From Dokdonia donghaensis DSW-1 (GTDB taxonomy: Bacteria > Bacteroidota > Bacteroidia > Flavobacteriales > Flavobacteriaceae), in NCBI RefSeq assembly GCF_001653755.1, contig NZ_CP015125.1:618001-682000 (forward strand): 64,000 nt of DNA, in the 5' to 3' direction. Every line of letters begins with the position of its first letter. The stretch's first letter is position 1. The position numbers and the translations under genes are program-made. The notes beneath the pieces were generated by a model. That model saw nothing but the letters and a program-made list of their open reading frames with translations, had not been told where the DNA came from and made no database searches. Shown here in pieces: positions 1 through 8,964 of this stretch.

Positions 1-40
1 ACAATTAAGTTCTCGACTGCGCTCGAACAGACCTAGAGAT

Positions 41-1069
41 ATGAGCATAAAAAACGACCTATTTTTAAGAGCACTTAAAGGAGAAACTGTAGACCGTCCA
101 CCAGTATGGATGATGCGTCAGGCTGGAAGATACCTTCCAGAATTTATGGAAATCAAAGCAAAGTATGACTTCTTTACACGCTGCCAGACTCCTGAGCTTG
201 CGAGTGAGATTACCGTACAACCTATACGTCGTTATGGGATGGATGCCGCTATTTTATTTTCTGATATTCTAGTGATCCCTCAGGCAATGAATATCGATGT
301 AGAAATGAAGCCTAATGTAGGGCCGTGGTTGCCTAACCCTATACGATCTGCAAAAGATGTGGAGCAAGTAATTGTTCCAGATATCGATGAGACGCTAGGC
401 TATGTGATGGACGCCATTAAGATGACTAAGGAAAAACTCAATGACGAGATTCCGCTTATAGGTTTTGCAGGATCACCGTGGACGATACTTTGTTACTGTG
501 TGCAAGGTCAAGGGTCAAAAAACTTTGACAAGGCAAAGGAGTTTTGTTTTACACAACCACTAGCTGCGCACGCTTTACTTCAAAAAATCACAGATACTAC
601 TATTGCTTATCTTAAGAAAAAGGTAGAGGCTGGTGTAAATGCAGTACAAGTTTTTGATAGCTGGGGAGGGATGCTCTCACCGGTAGATTATCAAGAATTT
701 TCTTGGCAATACATACAGCAAATTATAGATGCTCTTAAAGATGAGGCACCGGTTATTGCCTTTGGAAAAGGGTGCTGGTTTGCACTTGATAAAATGGCGA
801 AGTCTGGAGCATCTGCACTAGGTGTAGACTGGACGTGCTCTGCACGTAACGCTCGTTACCTTACTGGTGGTAACATCACGCTACAAGGTAACTTTGACCC
901 TACTCGATTATTCTCACCACCTAGCGAGATTAAAAGAATGGTGCACGAGATGATTAATGCCTTTGGTAAAGACAAGTACATTGTAAATCTTGGTCACGGT
1001 ATTTTACCTAACATTCCTATAGAAAATGCAGGTGCATTTATAGAAGCTGTAAAAGAATACAAAGCATAA
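41..1069 (+). CDS. hemE: Uroporphyrinogen decarboxylase
   Basis: Decarboxylates the four acetate side chains of uroporphyrinogen III to give coproporphyrinogen III, in the cytoplasm, within heme synthesis. The 342-residue length is normal for the family. The N-terminal signature PPVWMMRQAGRYLPE is plain, with its invariant arginines that bind substrate carboxylates. Further on are the AILFSDIL segment with the catalytic Asp, and the C-terminal NLGHGILP signature. The next gene starts on the last base of the stop codon, so the two are probably co-transcribed. hemF and hemB lie within the next 7 kb, making a loose heme cluster. Family assignment is secure. Confidence 0.97.
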   Translation: MSIKNDLFLRALKGETVDRPPVWMMRQAGRYLPEFMEIKAKYDFFTRCQTPELASEITVQPIRRYGMDAAILFSDILVIPQAMNIDVEMKPNVGPWLPNPIRSAKDVEQVIVPDIDETLGYVMDAIKMTKEKLNDEIPLIGFAGSPWTILCYCVQGQGSKNFDKAKEFCFTQPLAAHALLQKITDTTIAYLKKKVEAGVNAVQVFDSWGGMLSPVDYQEFSWQYIQQIIDALKDEAPVIAFGKGCWFALDKMAKSGASALGVDWTCSARNARYLTGGNITLQGNFDPTRLFSPPSEIKRMVHEMINAFGKDKYIVNLGHGILPNIPIENAGAFIEAVKEYKA

Positions 1070-1554
1070 TGAACGTCTGGGCTGTTGTCAAATCTATGGA
1101 TTTTAAACAGCTGTGGAGCCTTTTTTGGCTCAGTGCTCGCCATCCTCGTTTTGTGATTCCTACTATAAGAGGGACGCGCAAAACGGTTGCTATATGCAAT
1201 AAATATTATGGCAAAAAGCAGCACCTCAACGGCCCAGAAAATGCTTTTAGACACGCCTTGTGGAATATGCTTATTGTGCATCTTAGTGTGCAACGAGGCT
1301 TGCCACTGCAACGCTCGCTGGCGTGGGCAAAACGGTTTACAGACTGGCACGAAGATTTTTCGCCTAATGCACCTTTAGAACGTGCGATGGATTTGCATAA
1401 CAACCGCGTGGGGCGCGACCTCATTACAAACCTTTGCGGGCAAGACGAAGAGCAACTGGTAGCGCAACTACTGGAGATGGTCCCGCTTTCGCGAAAGCGT
1501 ACTACCTTAAAAGAAATCAAGCGTTGTGATACGACACTAGTTCACTTAGAGTGA
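1069..1554 (+). CDS. DUF6973-like protein of unknown function
   Basis: A 161-residue protein whose function I do not know. The central part has NAFRHALWN, then DWHEDF and MDLHNNRVGR. This His/Asn-rich pattern matches, from memory, the DUF6973 family, where conserved His, Glu and Asp may form an active site. There is no signal peptide or membrane segment. Its ATG overlaps the hemE stop by one base, so it is probably translated from the hemE message. Near the C-terminus a copy of the iterated palindrome (1485-1498) encodes the basic stretch LSRKR. Such insertions occur in several unrelated genes here, so that stretch is unlikely to be functional. Confidence 0.75.
   Translation: MNVWAVVKSMDFKQLWSLFWLSARHPRFVIPTIRGTRKTVAICNKYYGKKQHLNGPENAFRHALWNMLIVHLSVQRGLPLQRSLAWAKRFTDWHEDFSPNAPLERAMDLHNNRVGRDLITNLCGQDEEQLVAQLLEMVPLSRKRTTLKEIKRCDTTLVHLE
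1485..1498. repeat. Iterated palindrome, coding copy (LSRKR)
   Basis: Perfect GCTTTCGCGAAAGC core inside the DUF6973-like gene. It is read as Leu-Ser-Arg-Lys-Arg near the protein's C-terminus. Confidence 0.9.
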
Positions 1555-1596
1555 TAATTTAACCATATGTAAACAGGCTATGGAACGCAAAACAAA

Positions 1597-1604
1597 TACT
1601 TTTG
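1597..1604 (+). promoter_or_regulatory. Possible -7 element (TACTTTTG) for the K+ channel gene
   Basis: Matches the Bacteroidota -7 consensus TANNTTTG and lies 16 bases before the ATG at 1621. No clear TTG -33 element is seen about 18 bases upstream, so support is weak. Confidence 0.3.
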
Positions 1605-1620
1605 AGTACAATTTCTAGCT

Positions 1621-2976
1621 ATGAGAACATTCTACAACAAGCTGAGTTTACGATACATCGCACTTAAAAGGAGCTGGACGCCGCAACAAAATTTATTTTA
1701 TGGTTTTCTCACATATGTTTTAGTAGGAACTTTGCTCCTAAGCTTGCCTTGGTTACAAAAGACAAGTGCCTCAATACTAGATCATCTTTTTATTGCGACC
1801 TCTGCAGTGAGTACTACGGGGCTGGTTACGATGTCTATTTTTGACTCATATAACGTAGGAGGACAATTTGTTATAATGGCACTTTTCCAGCTGGGAGGCA
1901 TAGGCTACCTAACCTTTACTACATTTATGCTGTTATCTACTACCCATAAAATAACACCCTGGCATAAAAGTATTCTCAATACAGAGTTTACATTACCCGT
2001 TACTATACGTATCAAAGACTTTTTAAAATCTGTAATACTGTATACGGTTATTATGGAGGTACTAGGTGCCATACTATTCTTTATTGCTTTTAAGGCAGAT
2101 GGTATGGGTACGGGAGAGGCAATCTGGTCATCTATCTTTCATAGTATAAGTGCCTTTTGTACCGCTGGTTTTAGTCTTTTTAATAGTGGATTTACACCTT
2201 ACGTAGATAATGGACTCATAAACTTTACCATATCAATGCTCGCTATTTGCGGTTCTCTAGGTTTTATAGTAATCACAGACGTGGGCTTATGGATAAAAAA
2301 CAGAACACACTCCCTTAGCTTTACAACAAAGATTGTTACAATAGGGTCGCTTATACTTCTAGCTTTTGGATACTTATTTTTTTACTTCTTAGAGCCTTCC
2401 ATCACAAGTCTGAGTGGCTCTGCTCGTGTAAGTGCTGCATTTTTTCAATCTATGACTGCGATGACTACAGTAGGTTTTAATACTGTTGACTTTGGTACAT
2501 TTATATTACCTATGTTACTCGTGACTATATTTTTGATGTACATAGGCGCCTCTCCTTCTGGTACAGCTGGAGGTATGAAAATTACCACACTTACTGCCGT
2601 ATTTGCCATAATGAAAAGCCGACTAAAAGGATCTAAAAATATCACCTTCTTAGGAAAACGCATTCCTTATGAGCGTCTATACATAGCAACATCGTCTTTT
2701 ATATTTTATACAACACTTATTTTTGTAGGGACGTTTGTACTCACCTTTTCAGAAGATTTTGATTTTGAAAATATTTTATTTGAAGTTGCTTCTGCACTTG
2801 GTACCGTGGGTGTGAGTACAGGGATTACTGGAGATTTAAGCAGTATAGGTAAGATTATTATCATAATCCTTATGTTTATAGGTCGACTAGGTGTACTTAC
2901 CTTTGGCCTCGCTATTTGGTCAAAAAGAATCACAAAGGAAGACAGAGAAGTTCTCAAAGAAGATATAGCAGTATAA
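1621..2976 (+). CDS. TrkH/KtrB-family potassium uptake channel subunit
   Basis: Integral membrane subunit for K+ uptake in the cytoplasmic membrane. The 451 residues hold many hydrophobic segments arranged as repeated M1-P-M2 units. All four filter regions are visible: STTGL, CTAGFS, TVGFNT and TVGVSTG, each with the filter glycine that defines the family. Length fits KtrB better than the longer TrkH. A KtrA/TrkA gating partner with an RCK domain would be expected, but none is next door. The next gene, one base downstream, is an EI24 membrane protein, so the partner must lie elsewhere if it exists. Symbol left blank because KtrB and TrkG/H cannot be separated here. Confidence 0.9.
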   Translation: MRTFYNKLSLRYIALKRSWTPQQNLFYGFLTYVLVGTLLLSLPWLQKTSASILDHLFIATSAVSTTGLVTMSIFDSYNVGGQFVIMALFQLGGIGYLTFTTFMLLSTTHKITPWHKSILNTEFTLPVTIRIKDFLKSVILYTVIMEVLGAILFFIAFKADGMGTGEAIWSSIFHSISAFCTAGFSLFNSGFTPYVDNGLINFTISMLAICGSLGFIVITDVGLWIKNRTHSLSFTTKIVTIGSLILLAFGYLFFYFLEPSITSLSGSARVSAAFFQSMTAMTTVGFNTVDFGTFILPMLLVTIFLMYIGASPSGTAGGMKITTLTAVFAIMKSRLKGSKNITFLGKRIPYERLYIATSSFIFYTTLIFVGTFVLTFSEDFDFENILFEVASALGTVGVSTGITGDLSSIGKIIIIILMFIGRLGVLTFGLAIWSKRITKEDREVLKEDIAV

Positions 2977-2977
2977 T

Positions 2978-3736
2978 ATGATAAAAGGCATCTTAAACGG
3001 ATTACAGACGTATAAATCATCATTTGGTTTAATTTCAAAGCTGGGGCTTTGGAAGTATTTTGCTATCCCAATGGCTATAAGTCTTATTACCGCCTCAATG
3101 ATTGCAGCATCTGCCTGGGGCTTTTCTGATAATATAGGTCACTGGGTAGAGCAAATCTGGCCTTGGGAAACGGGAAGACACGCCTTTTTTATTTTTGCAG
3201 AGATTGTGAGTGCACTGCTTATCATTGCTATAGGTCTTATTTTATATAAGCACATTATTATGGCACTAAGTGCGCCATTTATGAGCCCAGTTTCAGAAAA
3301 AATAGAGGCTCACCTCAAAGGAGAAAATCACACACACAGAGACACCTCAAATACTGAACAACTTATACGAGGTATACGCATAAACGTGCGTAACTTGGGA
3401 CTAGAATTGCTTATCACGCTACCTATCTTACTGCTCAATTTTATACCAATTATAGGGAGTATTGCTGCCACTATTTTACTATTTCTTACACAAGCTTACT
3501 ACGCAGGTTTTGGTAATATGGACTACACACTAGAACGTCATTTTAAGTATAGAGAAAGCGTAGATTTTGTAAAAAGAAACAAGGGCCAAGCCATAGGTAA
3601 TGGTATTGTATTTATGCTGTTTCTTATCATCCCACTTGTGGGAATTATACTCGTTTTGCCCATCTCTGTTACTGCAGCAACGGTACAAACCATAAAACTG
3701 CTTGACAAGGATCACCACACTAGCTTGACTGCATAG
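2978..3736 (+). CDS. EI24 domain membrane protein (CysZ-like fold)
   Basis: A 252-residue inner-membrane protein. Four or more hydrophobic segments are visible, roughly at residues 28-48, 68-92, 135-165 and 205-230. The segment MALSAPFMSPVSEKIE and the overall layout match the EI24/CysZ family (PF07264), whose E. coli member moves sulfate. Transport of sulfate by this protein is not shown by the sequence. It starts one base after the stop of the potassium channel gene and is followed 22 bases later by hemF, so all three may share a transcript. No sulfate-assimilation genes are nearby. Confidence 0.8.
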   Translation: MIKGILNGLQTYKSSFGLISKLGLWKYFAIPMAISLITASMIAASAWGFSDNIGHWVEQIWPWETGRHAFFIFAEIVSALLIIAIGLILYKHIIMALSAPFMSPVSEKIEAHLKGENHTHRDTSNTEQLIRGIRINVRNLGLELLITLPILLLNFIPIIGSIAATILLFLTQAYYAGFGNMDYTLERHFKYRESVDFVKRNKGQAIGNGIVFMLFLIIPLVGIILVLPISVTAATVQTIKLLDKDHHTSLTA

Positions 3737-3758
3737 GTCACCACCTAAAAAATATATA

Positions 3759-4664
3759 ATGAAAGAACAATTTGTAAACTACATACTCAATCTTCAAGAT
3801 CAAATTACTAGCACACTAGAGCAACTAGATGGTAAGGCAAGCTTTCAAGAGGACAACTGGAAACGCCCAGAAGGCGGTGGTGGTCGCACCCGGGTGATTG
3901 AAAACGGCAATATCTTTGAAAAAGGAGGTGTAAACACATCACAGGTGCACGGCGAGCTACCAGAGGCAATGCAAAAATACTTTGGCGTAGAGGATGCAAA
4001 TTTCTTTGCCTGCGGTCTCTCTCTAGTGCTTCACCCTAAGAGCCCTATGGTGCCTACGGTGCACGCAAACTGGCGTTACTTTGAGATGTATGACAAAGAA
4101 GGAAACATTGTAGACCAATGGTTTGGTGGAGGGCAAGACCTCACTCCTTATTACCTTTTTGATGAAGATGCAACGCACTTTCACCAGACGTGTAAAACCG
4201 CTTGTGATGCACACGATGCCGATTTTTACCCAAAATACAAAGCACGTTGTGACGAGTATTTTTACAACGCACATCGCAATGAAGGTCGCGGTATAGGAGG
4301 TTTATTTTTTGATTACTGCAAAGCTACCGAAGAACGTTCTATGCAAGACTGGTACAACTTTGTGACCACTGTGGGTGACAGTTTCTTAGACGCTTATGTA
4401 CCTATTGTAGAACGTAGAAAAGACACCGCTTTCGCGAAAGAAGAAAAAGACTGGCAAGAAGTACGCCGTGGTCGTTATGTAGAGTTTAACCTCGTACACG
4501 ATAAAGGAACCCTTTTTGGTCTAAAAACCAATGGCCGTATAGAAAGTATTTTAATGAGTCTACCACCAGTAGTACAGTGGAAATATGACCACCACCCAGC
4601 ACCTGGAAGCGAGGAAGAACGATTAATTAACATATTACAGCAACCGAAGGAGTGGGCTTCTTAA
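3759..4664 (+). CDS. hemF: Oxygen-dependent coproporphyrinogen III oxidase
   Basis: Oxidatively decarboxylates coproporphyrinogen III to protoporphyrinogen IX using O2, so this organism can make heme aerobically. The 301-residue length is typical. Recognisable parts are the GGGGRTRV loop near residue 40, SLVLHPKSPMVPTVHANWRY, the WFGGGQDLTPYY signature near residue 125, and the C-terminal segment with GRYVEFNLVHDKGT. A near-complete copy of the iterated palindrome (4429-4440) encodes AFAK within a variable charged loop near residue 225. The convergent helicase gene begins its 3' end 86 bases downstream. Confidence 0.97.
   Translation: MKEQFVNYILNLQDQITSTLEQLDGKASFQEDNWKRPEGGGGRTRVIENGNIFEKGGVNTSQVHGELPEAMQKYFGVEDANFFACGLSLVLHPKSPMVPTVHANWRYFEMYDKEGNIVDQWFGGGQDLTPYYLFDEDATHFHQTCKTACDAHDADFYPKYKARCDEYFYNAHRNEGRGIGGLFFDYCKATEERSMQDWYNFVTTVGDSFLDAYVPIVERRKDTAFAKEEKDWQEVRRGRYVEFNLVHDKGTLFGLKTNGRIESILMSLPPVVQWKYDHHPAPGSEEERLINILQQPKEWAS
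4428..4440. repeat. Iterated palindrome, 13 of 14 bases, coding copy (AFAK)
   Basis: GCTTTCGCGAAAG followed by A instead of C, inside hemF. Read as Ala-Phe-Ala-Lys-Glu. Confidence 0.8.
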
Positions 4665-4727
4665 TAATTAAAACTACTTATTGGTCATAAATTACTGCGT
4701 GTGATTTATGGCTAATGAAGATTTACA

Positions 4728-4743
4728 TTTTCGCGAAAGCGAA
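4728..4743. repeat. Degenerate iterated palindrome between hemF and helicase
   Basis: TTTTCGCGAAAGCGAA: the right arm is intact and the left arm has lost GC. It sits between the convergent 3' ends of hemF and the helicase gene. Confidence 0.7.
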
Positions 4744-4750
4744 AAACCTT

Positions 4751-7411
4751 TTACCTCCAGATAGCGCTCGTCTTGGTTTTAAATCCGCCTTTGGTATTTA
4801 AGTAGTGAAAACGTGCTTTTAAGAGTCGTTTTCTGCCTTCCCTCGTCCGCGTGAATGTGAGCCTTGCATTTTCTGAAATATAAATTCCCCAGAAGTTAAA
4901 AAAGAGCAAAGCATCTTTTTTATTTCCTGCAAAGAGTTCTGGTAAGGGATAATAATTTGCAAAGCCAAACTTACGCTGCCACCACCCAGACTGCTCAATC
5001 ATATAGCGTGCATTATCTATAGGCGTGAGAAGTTCTTCCATACACTTTACAAAAAGGATTTCTTCTTTGGCAGTAGCTCCTGTAAGAAAGCAAGAGACGG
5101 CACCATTAGGTAGATACTCTACACCTAGTTTTAGAGCTTCTAGTTGCGTGGTGATGTAGTATTGCTCTCGTAGGCTTTTAAGCACGACTTGTCCCATTTT
5201 ATAGACTAGTTTATCTACACGTCCATATTTTAAGTACAATACGAGCGTTTTATATGTCTTAGGCGCCAGTACCATTGCAGCTGTGCCTAGCACTGCATAT
5301 ATAAAAAAGCTCATCCCTCTAGAGAAGTAAGCTCCTGCATTATTGATAATAATCTCGGGTACGGTAATCGTGAGTAAGGCTCCTAGCTGTAGTATTCCAT
5401 ATTTTACAGCATCTTTATAATAGACGCTCTTTTTTTGTAACGGCTTCCCCTTAGGTTTAAAGTCTAGTTTCAGTTCGCGCACTAGCAGTTTTCCCGTACC
5501 TATAGCTTGCTCCCATCGCTGTTGTATCGCACCCCTATTTCCCGCAAGGGTACACATTTTACTATTTAATACATCTTTTTCTAAAATAGTGGTAGGTAGA
5601 GCAAACCGCTCTGCTCCATTTTCTATAAAGGGAGTTCCCTCTAGTGACACACCACAAAAAGCATCAAAGCGTCGGGTTAACTTAGCCACATCTTCCCCAC
5701 CACCATCTATAGTGGGATCTATACAAGCAAGATGCCAGATAGAAGCCACCTTATCTGGATTACTAGGCTGTACTCGTATAGCTCTACCTCGCATCTGGTT
5801 AGACATTACAAAAGAACTCACGTAAGAGGCAAGTACTAATGTATTTATAGCTGGCGCATCCCAACCTTCTCCTAGTAATGCCGCTGTGCCTAATAGTACC
5901 TCTATATGACCGTCTGTAAAGAGAGCCGTCATAAGGCTCACCATCTGGCTTTTTACCTTTTCTCTGGGACGTATTATCACAAAGGCTGTATCACCTAAGG
6001 CGTCGTGGGTAAAATCATCACTATCTGAGGTCTCTGTAATTTGTGCTACCAGTGCTTTATGTACTATGATAATGGTACCTGTGAGTACGGCAAGTTTTTC
6101 TAGCTTATCCTTACCCTGCCACCTATCTGGATGTTGTTCAAGTGAGTATCGCAGATGGTGAAAGATAGGTATTACTCCTAGCTTATTTATTGTGTCAAGC
6201 GCCTCTATAGGGGTGTCTATAAACTCCTTACGCACATAATCTGTAAGTATTACAGCACGTAGATCGCTTCCCATTTGAGCACTTTCAAAATCTATAATCT
6301 CTCGTATGCTCTTGAGCTTATTAGGGCTTTGCGCTAGTGATTTATATAATTGCTGCTCGCCTTTAAAGTTTACACGTTTTTTATCAAAAGCGCCTACCTT
6401 GCGCAGTGTCTTCTCAACAGTAGCGAGTACCTCTTCGTCTTCATAATAATCTTCTCGGCCATCTACTAGTAGGGGTTGCAATAACTTTTCTGCCCACTCT
6501 TGATTAAAGGTGGGAAGCTTTTCTTGCGTAAGATCTACACCTAGCAAATCTATTTTTACCTTGGGAATTTTATACCCGCGTGCGTTGAGATAAACAAGTG
6601 AAGCTATATAAAAACTAGGGTCTTGATAAATGATCTCAAGATGTTTTCCTGGTGTTTTATATACTGGGAGATTTATAATAAAACTGCCAAACTCACTATT
6701 TTCAACCAGCTCATCTATAACTGCTTTTGCCTTAACACGATAGTCTAAAATGTATTCTATTTGTGCAGCATCTGGCTTAGAAAAGTATATATAATCTTGG
6801 TGTGCACATAGGTTTCCCTCTTTAACCAGCTCTGGTACGCTTATCTCAATATCTATGGGTCCACAAAGCTGAAAATACTTTGCTATCTCTGCTTGATCAC
6901 TATCATATGGCGGTGTTGCCGTGAGTGCGGTAATGGTGCACTCTGGTAGTTCTTTAAGTGCAAAAAGTGGTTTCCACCACTCGTTTTTGAGGTGATGGGC
7001 TTCGTCTAGTACGATGTTTTTTATTCCCGCTTGCGCGAAAAAATTAAGCATACGTTCCATATCTCCTTCCATTTCATTTTTGGCAAATGCGTGTAATGAT
7101 TGATAAGTTGCAAAGGTGATATGTGCAGGTTTTTTTATATTTCGCGAAAGCGGAATCGTACATTTTTCTTGCTCGATAAAGCACTCAAACATACGCTCCT
7201 CCCACTGGTTGCGTATCGTGATAGTAGGTGCGAGCACAAGCGTGCACTTATCTACACGACGCATCATCTCAAGACCAAGCACAGTTTTTCCCGAGCCTGG
7301 TGGGGCAACTACGTGCAAGTGATCATCTGCAATGTGATCTTGAAAATCTTTTAAAAATCGCTCCTGATAGGTGCGCCAGGTATAAATAAATTGAAAGGCT
7401 TCTTTGAGCAA
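4751..7411 (-). CDS. SF2 DEAH-box helicase with hydrophobic C-terminal region
   Basis: An 886-residue superfamily 2 helicase/translocase. Motif I is APPGSGKT at about 36-43, motif II DEAH at 136-139, motif III TAT at 164-166. The second RecA-like domain has LLGEGWDAPAINTLVL and motif VI NQMRGRAIR near residue 540. This layout resembles XPB/RAD25- and type III restriction-like ATPases. Unusually, about residues 670-715 hold two hydrophobic stretches (GALLTITVPEIII and FFIYAVLGTAAMVLA) that could be membrane-embedded. I see no nuclease motif. It is a single gene between hemF (convergent) and hemB (divergent). Precise role unknown. A degenerate palindrome copy lies at 7140-7152. Confidence 0.85.
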   Translation of the reverse strand: MLKEAFQFIYTWRTYQERFLKDFQDHIADDHLHVVAPPGSGKTVLGLEMMRRVDKCTLVLAPTITIRNQWEERMFECFIEQEKCTIPLSRNIKKPAHITFATYQSLHAFAKNEMEGDMERMLNFFAQAGIKNIVLDEAHHLKNEWWKPLFALKELPECTITALTATPPYDSDQAEIAKYFQLCGPIDIEISVPELVKEGNLCAHQDYIYFSKPDAAQIEYILDYRVKAKAVIDELVENSEFGSFIINLPVYKTPGKHLEIIYQDPSFYIASLVYLNARGYKIPKVKIDLLGVDLTQEKLPTFNQEWAEKLLQPLLVDGREDYYEDEEVLATVEKTLRKVGAFDKKRVNFKGEQQLYKSLAQSPNKLKSIREIIDFESAQMGSDLRAVILTDYVRKEFIDTPIEALDTINKLGVIPIFHHLRYSLEQHPDRWQGKDKLEKLAVLTGTIIIVHKALVAQITETSDSDDFTHDALGDTAFVIIRPREKVKSQMVSLMTALFTDGHIEVLLGTAALLGEGWDAPAINTLVLASYVSSFVMSNQMRGRAIRVQPSNPDKVASIWHLACIDPTIDGGGEDVAKLTRRFDAFCGVSLEGTPFIENGAERFALPTTILEKDVLNSKMCTLAGNRGAIQQRWEQAIGTGKLLVRELKLDFKPKGKPLQKKSVYYKDAVKYGILQLGALLTITVPEIIINNAGAYFSRGMSFFIYAVLGTAAMVLAPKTYKTLVLYLKYGRVDKLVYKMGQVVLKSLREQYYITTQLEALKLGVEYLPNGAVSCFLTGATAKEEILFVKCMEELLTPIDNARYMIEQSGWWQRKFGFANYYPLPELFAGNKKDALLFFNFWGIYISENARLTFTRTREGRKRLLKARFHYLNTKGGFKTKTSAIWR
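7140..7152. repeat. Degenerate iterated palindrome, coding copy
   Basis: TTTCGCGAAAGCG inside the helicase gene; read on the minus strand as Pro-Leu-Ser-Arg. The left arm is incomplete. Confidence 0.65.
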
Positions 7412-7531
7412 AGGAAGGCGATATTTAAATTGGTAAATTTGTAATGCAAAATACGAGGTTTAGATAGATATTGAAACCCGATTTATTTAAAATCACACAC
7501 CTATTTACCTCAACACATAGAAGATAGAACG

Positions 7532-8515
7532 ATGCTTATAAGAAACCGAAGACTACGCAGCAGTGAGGCTATGCGCTCACTAGTAAGAGAGACCTATATC
7601 ACTCCAAATGATTTTCTTGTACCGCTTTTTGTGGTAGAAGGAAAAGGGGTAAAGCAAGAGATAGACTCTATGCCAGATTACTATCGCTACAGTCTAGACT
7701 TACTTACTAAGGAGGTAAAAGAGCTCTGGGCAATGGGACTTAAAGCCGTGCTTCTCTTTGTAAAAGTACCTGATAACTTAAAAGACAACTCTGGTACCGA
7801 AGCGCTTAATGCAGATGGCCTAATGCAACGTGCTATAAAAACCGTAAAAGACGCCTGTCCAGATATGCTGGTTATGACAGACGTTGCACTAGATCCTTAC
7901 TCAAAATTTGGTCACGATGGTGTGGTAGGTAATGGTGAGATTGTAAATGATGACACCACAGCCATACTTGCCGAGATGGGATTGAGTCACGCTCGCGCTG
8001 GTGCAGATGTACTTGCGCCAAGTGATATGATGGATGGCCGCATTTTTGAAATGCGCACCTTGCTAGAAGACGAAGGTTTTTATAACACTGGCATTATGAG
8101 TTATAGTGCAAAGTATGCAAGCTCTTTTTATGGCCCTTTTCGTGATGCTCTAGACAGCGCACCAGTAGACTTAAAAGATATTCCAAAAGATAAAAAAACC
8201 TACCAGATGGACTTTGCAAATCGTGACGAAGCGATTAAAGAAACCCTGATGGATATAGAAGAAGGTGCAGATATCGTGATGGTAAAGCCAGGACTATGCT
8301 ACCTAGACATTGTACGTGATTTACGAGAAGTTGTAAATGTACCGATAGCTGTATATCAAGTAAGTGGTGAGTATGCAATGCTCAAAGCCGCTGCCGAAAA
8401 AGGATGGCTAGACCACGATAGCGTTATGATGGAACAAATCACAGCCATAAAAAGAGCTGGCGCACAAGTAATAGCTAGCTACTTTGCAAAAGATGTAGTA
8501 AAGCTACTTGGGTAA
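7532..8515 (+). CDS. hemB: Delta-aminolevulinic acid dehydratase (porphobilinogen synthase)
   Basis: Condenses two 5-aminolevulinate molecules to porphobilinogen, an early common step of tetrapyrrole synthesis. The 327 residues include the active-site region VMVKPG with the Schiff-base lysine and YQVSGEYAM. The metal-site segment reads DVALDPYSKFGHDG. It has Ala and Asp where zinc enzymes carry cysteines, so this is the non-zinc, magnesium/potassium-type enzyme. The stop codon overlaps the next gene's ATG by one base. The 120-base gap to the divergent helicase gene must hold its promoter. With hemE and hemF nearby it completes a partial heme cluster. Confidence 0.97.
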   Translation: MLIRNRRLRSSEAMRSLVRETYITPNDFLVPLFVVEGKGVKQEIDSMPDYYRYSLDLLTKEVKELWAMGLKAVLLFVKVPDNLKDNSGTEALNADGLMQRAIKTVKDACPDMLVMTDVALDPYSKFGHDGVVGNGEIVNDDTTAILAEMGLSHARAGADVLAPSDMMDGRIFEMRTLLEDEGFYNTGIMSYSAKYASSFYGPFRDALDSAPVDLKDIPKDKKTYQMDFANRDEAIKETLMDIEEGADIVMVKPGLCYLDIVRDLREVVNVPIAVYQVSGEYAMLKAAAEKGWLDHDSVMMEQITAIKRAGAQVIASYFAKDVVKLLG

Positions 8516-8964
8516 TGGCATATCACCTTGCACAGCTCAATGTAGCCCGTATGAAGGGTGTCTCTATAGAAGATCCAGAGATGAAGGACTTTAGAGATAA
8601 TACAGACCGTGTAAATGAGCTAGCCGAAAGTTCGCCAGGGTTTATATGGCGTGACGTTATAGATACCGAAGCCGCACCAACTCCTAATGCGCTTAATGAT
8701 GAGCAGGTGCTTATTAATTTTTCTGTGTGGGAAGATGTGGCGTCACTAAGAGAATTTACCTATAAAACCTTCCACAGTGCGATTATGAAACGCCAGAAAG
8801 AGTGGTTCCAAAAATACGGAACAGCACACTACGTACTCTGGTGGATTGAAGCAGGCACAACACCTACAGCGCAAGAAGGACTAGAGAAGCTCGAGTTCTT
8901 ACAAAAGCACGGCGCAAGCAAAGAAGCATTTACTTTTAAAGAGGTTTATGAGAAGCCAGAGTAG
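8515..8964 (+). CDS. DUF3291 domain protein
   Basis: A 149-residue soluble protein matching DUF3291: it opens HLAQLNVARMKG, has PGFIWRD near residue 42, and a central NFSVWEDVASLREFTY. The fold is thought to be a dimeric alpha-beta barrel like heme-degrading or antibiotic-biosynthesis monooxygenases. The biochemical role is not established. It overlaps hemB by one base, so translation is coupled, and a c-type cytochrome gene starts directly after it. That position suggests, as inference only, a job related to heme or tetrapyrrole handling. Confidence 0.85.
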   Translation: MAYHLAQLNVARMKGVSIEDPEMKDFRDNTDRVNELAESSPGFIWRDVIDTEAAPTPNALNDEQVLINFSVWEDVASLREFTYKTFHSAIMKRQKEWFQKYGTAHYVLWWIEAGTTPTAQEGLEKLEFLQKHGASKEAFTFKEVYEKPE

